From Psylliodes chrysocephalus (Eukaryota > Arthropoda > Insecta > Coleoptera > Chrysomelidae), in NCBI GenBank assembly GCA_927349885.1, contig OV651814.1, positions 50,770,433 through 50,834,432 of the forward strand: DNA of 64,000 nucleotides, given 5' to 3'. How positions within the stretch are numbered: the first letter of the stretch is position 1; every line of letters starts with the position of its first letter. Of the stretch, positions 21,966-32,709 are shown piece by piece. The notes under the pieces are model-generated. The model ran no database searches. It saw only the letters and a list, made by a program, of their open reading frames with translations, and had not been told where the DNA came from. The translations under genes were made by a program, and so were the position numbers.

Positions 21966-23289
21966 ACACTTTATACACTTTAGATGCCATGGCCGATAAA
22001 GTATATTATAAAGTATATACAAAAATTTTACTTTTCTATTTTCTGTCCGAAAAACGACGTTTTTTGACACATTCGAATAAAAGAGAAATAAAATATACAA
22101 GGTAGAGAATATCTTGGAATTTATACAGGTTAATATAAAATTTAAGGAATTGAGAGGAATTATGGGAATTTCCAGAGAAATGACAAGGATTTTTTGGCAA
22201 TTTCCGGAAAATTCAGGAAAATTACGGGAATTAACGAGGAATTTAGATGTATTTAAGGGATTGCATAGTATAAGATAATTTTGGACTGCGGTTTACCCTT
22301 AGTAAGCAGCCAATAGAATAATTACAAATGGTTACAACGTTGTCAAATATTAAAATCTGAATTTTTTGATTTTATTAATTTTTATTTATTTACTTAAACG
22401 TTTAAATAACATTTCTGAATGGCCACTACTAAATGAAGTTCTTCGGAAAGAAAACATTCTCGTTCTTGAAATTAAAAGAAAATTCTGAAACACTTGCCTC
22501 TTATGTATTTTACACGTATTTCATTCTAACTCTAGAGACAGAGTGTTCATTATGTAAAAGCTACTGGCCAATGGCTGTGAATACCACGCCCGCATCGTAG
22601 ATAGTAATGAATTTCATGAAAGACAGTTCTACGCGACGTATTAGCACAGTTTAAAGAATATATATTCTTCAAACTGTGGTATTTAGTTTGAATTTGCAGG
22701 AATAAAATAAGCGGCATTTGTTAAGTTGAAGTTAAATTCCAAAATTGGTGAATATAATTATTCTTATATGGAATTTGATAATATTCCTCCTGAACTGACA
22801 AATTATGCAAATAATTTAAATAAAAACTTGCCTAACATAAGTTAGATTAAATATTTCATTTTGTTCAGTTTCATTTTACTATATTGAACTCCTACTGTGT
22901 CTGTGGAGAAAGTACAGTCTGTTACTCTGTTGAAATGAAAATCCGATGCTCGCGTTCAGAATCTTCCACTCATATCGAATTTTCATTCCAACCTTGTTAC
23001 AGAATATAATATTATTTATTGTATATTAGGAATTTTTATTATTGATAGCTAATTATCTATTTAAAATTCATATCAACAACCACTACAATAAATAATAGTA
23101 TCCTATAAAGCAGGATTAAGAAGGACTTTCGCAGGTGCAACGCTCCAATACGTTGATCTTGATGCTCAAAAAAATTAATTTATAGTTTTATTCAGTAAAG
23201 TTTTTTTGTGTTTTACCACATATTATTTGATTTGATATCTAATAAGGCAATTAATAAATGCAATTCTGTTACTGAAAAATGTATAGTTT
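21966..23289. other. Intergenic; purine-rich and palindromic patches only
   Basis: Between 22135 and 22262 GGAATT/GGGAATT/GGAAAATT words recur irregularly, a simple purine-rich array. At 22644-22677 there is a short palindrome (CACAGTTTAAAGAATA against TATTCTTCAAACTGTG, one mismatch, almost no loop). No gene was found. Confidence 0.4.
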
Positions 23290-23334
23290 GAGATAGGCGA
23301 TAAAGGGGCAAAGGGCCAAGAAAACGACAATGGC

Positions 23335-23364
23335 GGGCCGCGAGCCGTATGTTGTGCAGGACTG
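23335..23364. repeat. Candidate far end of the hAT element
   Basis: GGGCCGCGAGCCGTATGTTG followed by TGCAGGACTG resembles the ends of many hAT-like repeats (inward reading from 23364: CAGTCCTGCACAACATACGG). It shares CAG and a CAAC block with the end at 17849. Pairing it with 17849 would make a 5.5-kb element; this is inference. Confidence 0.35.
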
Positions 23365-23929
23365 CTACAAAGTATCCGAAAAAGGATTCGGAGTAACAGA
23401 TTAGGTTTTTATGAGAAAGTATTCGTACTTTTTTAAAAGTATCCGTATTCGGTTACTCAGATTATTTTTTCTTGCATTCCATTCAACTATGCTAAAGTAG
23501 CTCATGAGTAAAAAAGTTCCATACACATACTATTTAAAAAGTATCGGTAATTAATTGATAAAAGTTACAAATATTTCGTCAATTTAAAGTAATAAATAAT
23601 ATGGTGAATATTAATTTAAAACTTACCATTCAAATAATCAATAGTTTTCATTTTGTATTATGAAATGATGATGCATACCTGGAAAAGAAAAAAAAGTGTA
23701 AATAAAAAAATTGTAAAAAGCATCTTTCAGAAAGTTGATTATGTCACAGCTGGTAACTTACGTTCAACTGAACTATAAATGAAATAGGCTCTGTCTACAG
23801 GTGCCATTTTGCTAGTACGAAGATAAACATGTATGACATCTCATCCCCTTCCCACTTCTCTGAAATATATACAGTAACATTTAAAATTATGACGTAAGGC
23901 TAGTTTGGAGGTGATGAAAAGTATGTACA

Positions 23930-24180
23930 AAAGTTATTAGCGCAACGGTCTGAGTGAAGTGTTCACGTTCTTAGGTTCGGGGTTCAAATCCTGACTGTGG
24001 CCAATTTTTTTTTTAATTATTTTATTAGTAAAATTTATAATTTCAAAATTTTGTATAATTATCTTTAAAATAGTAATTTTGTCTCAATAACCTCTAAATT
24101 CATTTTTGAAATTTTGTAGATTTTCGTAAGTTGGTCGTAGAAAAATTATACTGTACAATTCGAGTGGACTGTCCGTATCC
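23930..24180 (+). repeat. tRNA-derived SINE, family 1, copy B
   Basis: The plus-strand head has an A-box-like TTAGCGCAACGGTCTGAG (23938-23955) and a B box GGGGTTCAAATCC (23979-23991). A T-rich linker follows, then the 3' block TTTGTAGATTTTCGTAAGTT, GTCGTAGAAAAATTATACTG, CAATTCGAGTGGACTGTCCG shared with 7811-8056. The heads of the two copies differ more than the 3' blocks, as is usual when heads are replaced or decay faster. Confidence 0.75.
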
Positions 24181-25087
24181 ACTTTTGTTGCATAAACTAT
24201 TATTTAAGCTTCTATCATGGTCACCTAATCCTAAATTAAAACCGTGTTTTTCTGAAAATACCCCTTTTCTCTTTCCTATTTGTCATGTCCTATTTTCTTC
24301 ACAAATATAAATACGTTTGGCAACACATTAGAAAAAAAGGGCTATTTTTTGTTGTTAGTAGTAGTGGTATAAAATTACTGAACTACAGAAGTTTATTAAA
24401 TAATTATTCAATCAGTTGTTCATAATTTATAATTATTAGTTCTTTACAAAGAATAATCTAATTAACAGTATACCGTTCAATAACGAAATAAAACGAAAAA
24501 TTTGAACGGTATGCTTGAATTATTCATTAACTATTAATTATTTAATGAAATTGAAATTATTTTCCATCGGCATTTCTGCGACCGTCACCACCTGATTTGG
24601 ATATGTTCTCGTTCTCGGTTCTCTGGCAGAAAAGTAAAAGTAATTATTGATTGAATTTATAATTTTAATGCTCGATTTCTGTTTCATTTTCGTATCGATA
24701 TTATGTTAACCATTAATTAATATTTGCGACTTAAAATAATAATAAAATCTCTTTCAGAGCTAGGTAGTATTCAAACAATGGGCGATACGAATAAACTTTA
24801 TTTTCAAAATTCGGAAGTAAATACTCAAATGTTGTAAAAATAAAAATCAGGTGCAGGTACAGGTACAATTTCTCACGAGTATACTCTCAAATTTCGTATG
24901 AAAGAAAAAGTTTTTGCTTTCGAGAGATAAACAAAATAAAAATATTATTACGACAGCTTAGATAGTGTTTATATCTTTTATCTCAAGACAACATCTCAGG
25001 AAGGATTCAAAGATTTGCAAATAAAAGCTTTTCTTTCAATCCCTATTTTAAAATGATCTTGTAAAAATAGGTATGAAAAAACGAGAG
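24181..25087. other. AT-rich spacer with one hairpin
   Basis: TATACCGTTCAA at 24471-24482 and TTGAACGGTAT near 24503-24513 are inverted around about 20 bp. No gene was seen. Confidence 0.4.
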
Positions 25088-25131
25088 GTATATATAGAGC
25101 CTTCAATATAAAAACCGAAGCACGTCAGAGA

Positions 25132-25139
25132 TGACGTCA
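25132..25139. promoter_or_regulatory. CRE-type palindrome TGACGTCA near the transposon's left end
   Basis: A perfect TGACGTCA lies just inside the left terminal repeat, upstream of the transposase coding region. It is a consensus ATF/CREB site; use as a promoter element is inferred from position only. Confidence 0.3.
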
Positions 25140-25505
25140 GTGACAGTCATTGGTACCACACACACTAATAAAAATAATTAAATTTTATTTTGCAAATAAA
25201 TGAATCAATTTAGACGCATGGAGTTAACTTTTATAAAATTGCATATTAAAAATGTATTTTTTATCATATTACAGTAGTAAATGTACTAAAGGCAGATTAT
25301 TAACGGAATACTTTCTAGTGAATTTCATAATAAAAGTTGGCATCAAATGTGTCAGCTCTCAATTTTAATACATTGTTGTCAATTTTTTTTTTGTATTATT
25401 TTGCATCGATCGATTTCTTTTCAGAACAAATTTATTAGGAATTTAATAGTGGTGTTCGTTTATTGGTGAATTTTTTCATTGAAAATTGCCAAAACAATTA
25501 AATAG

Positions 25506-27393
25506 TCGCTGCAAGGAACTAGTGGCTTCTCTAATAAATTATTTTGAGAAAGAACGTGATAATAATGGACCTTTGTTACCTTTAACAGCTGTAAGAGAAG
25601 TGAGTTGATTAATAATGTATCGCCGTCAAATTAATATAATTATTTTGTTTCAGCGTGTCGCAGAAGCACTTAATCTCAATTTTTCTACTGTTAGTTCCAT
25701 TTCACAAGCTGTACAGAACAGTGAAGTTCTAAAGTCACCACCAAAAAAGCGCCCTAGGCAAAAGTAAGTTACCAACACAAGAATTCTAAATACCAGTGCT
25801 ATTCGAGATATTATTTATAGCATGTACGAGTTTAGTGTATATCGTCGCCCTTATCACGAAGTGACCTAACCAACAAAAATTAAAAAAATGTTTTTTTTAT
25901 GCAGATTAACTAGTCTTGACCTACTTTATCATCTCACGAAGTGGCACATCTACAACCTTATTAATTTGTGCAATACAGCATATTACTTCTGTGTCCTATC
26001 TGCAATAACGCAGAATATTTTCCTTACGAACTGTTCTACTAAAAAATCCCGAGGGAGTTTGGCTAATCTGGAATTACCAAACAATAAAACAAGGCCTTAG
26101 CATTTCATGATAAAATTTTGAAAGCGCAAACTCTAAATCCCTCTATATTATGTCGACCTGAAAATTACGTATTTTCGATTTATTGCTTTCCTGTAAAATT
26201 TACTATTTGCTACTTATGCCACTTCGTGATAAGGGCGACGATATGTATATAAATTATTATTAAACAATTACAAATTAATGTATGATTTCAGAGGAGCATG
26301 TAAGTTTAGATTCTTTGTTGGTGAAACTAATGAGAAGGAGTTGTTCAATGGATGTCGCACATCATTGCATAGGTTTCAAATGGCAGAAAGATGAACCAAG
26401 GCGAGGTCTTATGGAACTTCCAGATATTGCCGTGAAACGGGCAGATTTTTAAGAAAATATACCAAAGAAAAGGAAGCAAATTTGTACCAGTTTGTTTTTA
26501 TTGATGAGACTTGGATTTTCCAAAATTGCACCATAAACCGTTCTTGGCAAGACAGCAATAAAAGAAGTGTAAAAAGTACAAAAGTTGATGGTAAAAGGTT
26601 AATAAAAAAGAACTAATGAATATATACATGTTAACTGTATATTGATCTTTTTTATAAATATATAATTCTTCATGCTGGAAACGAAAATGGATTTATTGAT
26701 GGTGCCGAGGCCATATTTGTTTCAAAAAGCAATGATTATGATTATCACGGTGAGATGAATAATGAAATTTTTTTAAAATGGTTCGAAGAACAATTGCTTC
26801 GAAGACTGCATGCCATCTTTAATTGTAATGGACAATGCTTCATACCATAGCACATTGGCACACAAAACACCGAATTGTAATTCGACTAAGGTTCAAATTC
26901 AAGAGTGGTTGACGAATCAGACCATACCTTATTCAGTCACCATGTTTAAGGCTGAACTTTTGAACCTTGTTAGACGGTTAGTATTGGAAATCTACTTTTT
27001 CTGTATTTTTTAAATGATTTTATTTTTTTAGTAATAAACCACCAAAAATATATGTAGCTGATATACTGGCTGAACAGTATGGACATAAGGTGTTACGTCT
27101 TCTTCTTTACCATTGTATTTTTAATCCAATAGAACTGATTTGAGGTATTTCAAAACAATATTATAACAGGCACATTGGTCGGGATGGAAAGACACAAAGA
27201 GATTGTATAGACATGTGGTCTGAAGCACTCCGAACCATTACCCCACAAATGTGGGCAAAGTGTAAGACACACTGAAAAAGAAATTTTTAAATGGTGTGAA
27301 AGAGAGCATATACTGGACCGTTTGGAAATTGCTCCCATTATTATAATACCAAATAGAGATGATTCTGATTTTAGTTCTGATTATTCTGACTGA
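25506..27393 (+). pseudogene. DD82E/Sailor-like transposase with introns, mildly damaged
   Basis: Exon 1 ends RCKELVASLINYFEKERDNN...TAVRE at 25599. An intron 25600-25653 (GTGAGT...TTTCAG) leads to exon 2 (25654-25763, RVAEALNLNFSTVSSI, a helix-turn-helix). Intron 25764-26291 contains a MITE. Then come FKWQKDEPRRGLMELPDIA, VFIDETWIFQNC (first D near 26503), NGFIDGAEAIFVSKSNDYDY, IVMDNASYHSTLAHKT (second D) and, after a 55-bp intron 26977-27031, YGHKVLRLLLYHC and FNPIELI (E). The C-terminus reads HTEKEIFKWCEREHILDRLE to a TGA at 27391-27393. Lesions: a one-base phase error after the second intron, a TAA near 26450, a frame change near 26810, a TGA in place of Trp after PIELI near 27140, and a frameshift near 27260. 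No clean start codon was found for exon 1; a 5' exon may be missing. The plus frame at 26810-27013 is part of this gene read into the intron. Confidence 0.75.
25839..26244. mobile_element. MITE with perfect 25-bp TIRs inside a transposase intron
   Basis: ATATCGTCGCCCTTATCACG AAGTG at 25839-25863 is the exact reverse complement of 26220-26244. The 406-bp element lies wholly inside the second intron of the Sailor-like transposase. Perfect ends imply a young insertion. It shares the terminal ATATCGTCG with the MITE at 61577-61833. The 70-codon frame at 25888-26100 lies inside it and is not a gene. Confidence 0.85.
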
Positions 27394-27869
27394 TTTTATT
27401 ACTGACTGATATTATTTAAGTTTTAAAATGTGTTGTTAATTATTACCTAACTGTTCTAGTTATTGTTACTTCTTTTAAATTTGGATGTTTATAAACTAAC
27501 TGAACATAATTAATATTTTATTGTAAATTATATCAAGCCTAAATAAAATTTGTTTGTTTTTTCATCCTTAACCTAACCTTTTTTTGTCATATTAAACCTC
27601 TTGTGCAAAATTTATTACTATTAAATTCAGTGTTTTTATAAAACTTCAATTTAAACATTATCAATGACCTTCATTGGCTTTTATATAGAATTCATTATAC
27701 ATTTAAAATTAATTGTTCCTAATAACATAGCCAAAAAAACATAACCTCATAGTTTTAAAAATTCCTACATTCTTAGACTATTTTGAAGATTGGGCAACAC
27801 TGCAAGGCTATGACTTCACAACTGATTGATAACGTGTATCGGTTTTTATATGGAATGCTCTATAAATAC

Positions 27870-28822
27870 GTATTTGTATTTACAATATAAAAGGTAAATA
27901 CCAGATCCAACTGGTATTCGTTATTACTATTTTACCTTTTGAGTTTTAAATGTTAATTAATTAGTAAATTGGCAAGAGTAAGTCACTATCAATTAGGGAA
28001 AAATGTATTAATCAAATCTTATCTGTTTTGCAGAAGAGCAGCTTCACTCAGGAATACCAGTAGCGCTTAGTTCAATATACTGCAGTCCCTCAGATCTGGA
28101 TAAGTTCTTGACGGGTCATGGAATCTGTTCCGAGACAAAACCGAGTAATATTTCCAATTAAAGGATGAAATTAATGGAAACCGTCAACTTAATTAATTGG
28201 AGTCCTAAGAAAGAAAAGGGCTAAAAATAATAGAATTTAGTAAATTAAGGTCTAGAGAAATATGACAGGGACTTAAAACAACGTTGCTTCGTTTAAAGGG
28301 AATTATATAATTGAACTGTCCATATATATTTTTTTTCTGATCCACAAAATGTGATATAAGTTATTTTTCGGCAAATATCCGCGACAATGTGACTTGGAAA
28401 ACATGGACCTTAAAAAAGAAAAAAAGTTTTTGCTTGTGAGCTTTAAACTAAATGAATTTGGGAGAATCTAGAGAATAATAATTTGTTCCTCTGACCTGTC
28501 AAAACCGTCATGGTATTTTCCTATTATATATGTTTCAAGGTTCCAGAAAAAGAAGTATTTGATCAACGATGGAAGGGATAGAAGAGGAATCGAAACATCA
28601 TCACATTACTTTAGGTTTTATTTACTAATTTAAATAATAATTTAAATTGAAGATAGCATTACCATATTCAAAAATACAATTTCCTGATATTCCTGATGAA
28701 AATTCGGGACAAAATAATAAAACTCATAAAATATTTACTATAAAAACGTTTTTTTTTAAAAGTACCTAAGGTCGAAAACTAAAAACCTCAATTTAAAAGT
28801 CGTGAAATTAAACATAAAACAC
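27870..28822. other. Intergenic, nothing recognised
   Basis: AT-rich, no coding motif found on either strand. Confidence 0.4.
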
Positions 28823-29041
28823 TACACAGAAAAAAAGGTGTACTATATTCAAGATGAATGGTCTTATTTCAATGCTTTGTTGTGTTGGTATATCCGCAAG
28901 TAAAACTCGTCTCGATTTGAAATTCTAGTAATACTTGTTTAACAATAGCTAATAAGCCTTGCTTTAAGATTAGAATCAACTTGCCCTAACCAAAATACCT
29001 CTAGAAGAGTATCTATTGCTCAATTGCAGTGAAATAGTCTT

Positions 29042-29382
29042 ACACTTGTTTTAAATATACTTCATTTATATTCAATAATACCTTGTTCTTAAATCCAATA
29101 CAACTAAATTTGTTACAATAATAATATGATCTTTGACATAAATATATTGAGTTTGGTTGAATTATAGGATAGTTTCATTGAAGAAATTAATAATCTTGAA
29201 ATAAGAAGTCTGACACTTTTTTTAAATATACTTTATTTATATCAATAATACCTTGTTCTTAAATTCAATACAACTAAATTTGTTACAACAATAATATGAT
29301 CTTTGACATAAATATATTGATTTTGGTTGAATTATTGCATAGTTTCATTGAAGAAATTAATAATCTTGAAATAGGATCAGGC
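29042..29382. repeat. Tandem duplication, two units of about 171 bp
   Basis: Unit 1 at 29042-29212 and unit 2 at 29213-29382 differ at only a few percent of positions; shared landmarks are ATCAATAATACCTTGTTCTT, ATATGATCTTTGACATAAAT and GAAGAAATTAATAATCTTGA. Confidence 0.85.
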
Positions 29383-29556
29383 TGTTCCTGCTTTTTAATA
29401 GGGTTCTCACTGGTACCTATCCACCGAAAACCATTTTTCAAAATTGTTTTTAGTTAATATACCAAATTCCTCTGTCCTCTGAGGTGTTCCACCTATAATT
29501 AAAAAAAAATAATGTTATAACTTCAAAACCTAAATGGAACATAAAAGTTTGTCCTA

Positions 29557-29805
29557 CTAAGATAAGAGGTCGTATCTATAAAATGAATATTTCTAGTAAA
29601 TGTGGGTAGGTAGATAAGTACGTCCTCTTAGACTTCGCAAATAAGTTTTACATATTTTACTAACCTTTTCTTATAATTATAGTAAATATTTTCTAATGCA
29701 AATAGGCCTTTATTATTTTGTGTTATAAATAAATAAAATGTAAGCTTATTAAATTTGTAAGAATCTTGAAATCAGAATTTTCGTAGATACAACCTCTTGT
29801 CTTAG
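29557..29805. repeat. Spaced inverted repeat inside the CACAG element
   Basis: CTAAGATAAGAGGTCGTATC at 29557-29576 pairs with GATACAACCTCTTGTCTTAG near 29786-29805 with two mismatches, about 210 bp apart. It could be the remains of a smaller nested element. Confidence 0.6.
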
Positions 29806-30796
29806 TTAGCAAGGCAGAAGTCGTCTTTTCAAAAAGTCATCATCCAGCATAATATATTTTTTTTACGTCTTTCACAGTTTGTTTCGTGTTCTTACGATTA
29901 TAAATTTACTTATATATAATAATACCTAACAAGAAGTGAACTAAATATACTTACATTTAAATATTGGTATTAGGTCGCTGAGGCCCCATTCATTTAACAA
30001 ATGTTCCATTTCAATTTAATTTATTCATACACTTATTAATTAAATCACACAGAATTTCTAACAAAAAGTAAAACGCAACCCTAACGATACGGTGCAAACA
30101 TGTTAGTAAATGGACAATAGGATGAACACGTGCTAATGCCAATTTGCCAGATTCTCTATAAATACGTTGTGTCTCTGACTTCCGAATAATAAGTATCACA
30201 TCTCAACATGTGCCAGTCATATATCTACCGTACCAGTGCAGGGGTTGCATTTTAAAATAAGTTTCAGCTGACAACACCGTGCAGTGAATTAGTACTATCT
30301 TTTTTAATAATAATAATGTTTACTCAATTTAAAGAAAAAATACATTTTAGTAGATACAGAAGTTTAAAAAAATAATAAATAAACCATACATCCGCTGAGA
30401 CACGATTGTGTTATCTAATTATCTAATCTTTTGTGAAGTACTTTTTGATTCGAATTGTTTAATTCTTGTTCTGAAATTTAAATGGTTTGAATCCAATCCT
30501 TTTATAACATTGAATCAAGTACACAATAGTCGGTTTTAAGAGCATATCATACTTATAATAAACGTAAGAGCTTTTTTGGATTATTTCAAAATTCTATACT
30601 TGAATGAAATAATTTATTCTCAGATTAATTATTATAACTCTTGAAATACAAGATTATGCCTATACTTCACTCAACATTTATTTTCTTATTGTATCGAGAA
30701 ATATTATTTGAAGTAAACTCTGCTTTATTTCAAACAAATGTAATCTTCCAAGTGTAAAGCTTTTCTTGAATGTAGATGATAATTTTTTTCTGTGTA

Positions 30797-32700
30797 TATT
30801 GTATATAATATAAAGGGCATACACAAACACAAATACGCGAGACAACAACGGTCTATTAAATATTTACATGAAAAAATAAAACAAAACTTAATAATGGCCA
30901 AAAGAACTGTTTATACGGGATTTTAAGTATAACTTAATACGTTTGTTGATTTTCCTGAAAATTCCGAACAATTTACAATTCCCGGCGCATTCTGGACAAA
31001 ACGTCAAAGTTCCGGATACGTTCGGGCTTTTTCTGGCGTCTGGTAACCCTAATTGAAGATGTATACAACTACAGTTGATAAATAACACTCAAAAAAGTAT
31101 TTAAACATTTATCTGTGAATATTCGAATCACTTTTTAATAAAAAATTATTTGTAGTTATATTTACCTAAATAAATAAAAAAAAGTAAATATTTTAAATAA
31201 AGAATAACTACCAAGAATACAAGTTCCAGTTTAAACTTACTTATATTTTATTGCATTATTAATACACAATCAAAACGGTAATTCAAAATATAATCTGAAG
31301 TTGTTGCAGTTAATTCTTAATTAACTATTGGATAAAAAAACTTTTAAACGCTAATTTCATTTCATACAATTATTTAATAATTTAGGTGATTCCAATTTAA
31401 TAGCTACCATTTAAGGATAATTTTATTATTACAAAACCGTTTATCGAAGTTTCTAAATCTAAAGCCATTAATTTAGTACTAGACGGTGCATTCTCCATTA
31501 CTATTGCATGCCTTGTTGAATAATATATTATTAATTCCTCTACAAGGAATCATGTTTTCAAATGTTAATTTTAAGATATTTATCTCGGCTACTTCTTCGA
31601 TTCAGTTTCCAATAATTGTCAAATATTTTAAATGGTTATTTCCTTTCTTGTTGTCCTATAAGATTACAGAAGCCTCTTATAAATGAATTGAAAATCAATA
31701 TTATATTTTTTATATAATGAAATAAAACTACCTGTTGCGTATTTTTTATGAGTATTCCAAGGTAATTTGGATATATAATTATTAAAGGGTCGACCCACAA
31801 CAACTTTATAACTGATAATTTTTCGTTTTGTAATGAAATATCGTAAAATGTTCCATTTAGGATCGTACAATATCAAAACAACGTTGTAACCGAGTCATAC
31901 TATGTGAAAAATGGAGAAAAGCATTTTTAAAACGATTTTTATCTTTAATAATTTTTTTAGTTATCTGGATCATAGCAAGTATAAAAGAGCAAGAAATAAA
32001 ACACAACCATTCAATTTGGAATAAACTTGACCATTATGGATATATGGAATATATCGCAGATTAAATAGAAACAAAACATGAACTTAGTCCAAACTGGTAT
32101 TACAGTTCTGTCTTGAACTGTTTAAAGAACGGATTTCGTGTTAGTAAAATGTAGCGAATTGAAAGATATTTCGACGCATAGGAAAATATTCTGCTTATGA
32201 TCGTTACATCTTCCATTTTGATTAAATATAATAATAGCCGTGGCGTTCACATCATTTTTAGTTAGGACCGCTATCCAGGACGGGAAAATTACTCATAGTA
32301 CATGAAATGGACGAATGTGCAAAATTAATTTATTATAATTCGACTGAGCTTTATCGACAAAAAGCCATCATCAAATCCTTCCTAAAAATATTCCAATTAC
32401 ACGTAGAATTTAAAATAATTACAAAATATGACAAACATTCAAGTACTCAGACTATAGTTAAAAGAAGAATGGGGTGCAGTAATTTAATTTGCAGAACGTA
32501 GAACAGGTACAAGAGGTAGACATTTTATTCATGCATCATCCTTTCATTTGGTTTAAATGAAAATTTTAATACATCTGATCGTCCTAATAAAAGTTTTCGT
32601 TTAGATTTAATCATGTTGCCATGGTTTTTACTGTAATAACCTTGTCTTTTGACAGATAAGTCAGACTTTATTTATTTATAGCCATATCGTATGTATTTTT
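30797..32700. other. AT-rich spacer; possible old hAT-like end near 30950-31060
   Basis: On the minus strand near 31055 AGGGTTACCAGACGCCAGAA and following CCGG-rich text resemble the AGGGTTGCCAGACGTCCCGG type of transposon end seen in many animal genomes. No partner end was found. The remaining sequence is AT-rich and non-coding; open frames at 31486-31876 and 32307-32501 have no motif. Confidence 0.3.
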
Positions 32701-32709
32701 AACGTATTT

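Larger units (their letters stand above)
25088..27869 (+). mobile_element. DD82E/Sailor-like Tc1/mariner transposon, nearly complete
   Basis: The ends are inverted repeats of about 38 bp: left 25088-25126 contains TATAGAGCCTTCAATATAAA, right 27831-27869 reads inward as TATAGAGCATTCCATATAAA, both continuing into AACCGA and ACGT. TA-rich flanks fit a TA target. The element is about 2.78 kb and encloses one transposase gene on the plus strand with short introns. Spacing of the catalytic triad (about 81 residues between the second D and the E) matches the DD82E type I know as Sailor. It is the best-preserved element in the window but carries a few lesions. Confidence 0.75.
28825..30794. mobile_element. 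Non-autonomous element with CACAGAAAAAAA ends, 1.97 kb
   Basis: The left end CACAGAAAAAAAGGTGTACT (28825) and the right end, read inward from 30794 as CACAGAAAAAAATTATCATC, are inverted; similarity continues into CTA..ATTCAAGA for about 35 bp. TA lies outside both ends (28823-28824, 30795-30796). The interior holds a 171-bp tandem duplication, repeated CTTGAAAT words and a spaced inverted repeat, but no transposase. Its ends resemble those of 37913-39237 (CACGGAAAAAAA). Confidence 0.65.

Noticed and set aside
22644..22677. Short perfect palindrome as a pre-miRNA
   Set aside because: Total length about 34 nt with almost no loop, too short for a precursor hairpin.
23936..24002. Functional tRNA gene
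   Set aside because: A and B boxes are present but the acceptor and anticodon stems do not pair well, and the SINE 3' block follows.
25888..26100. 70-codon frame
   Set aside because: It lies entirely within a MITE with perfect ends inside an intron and has no coding features.
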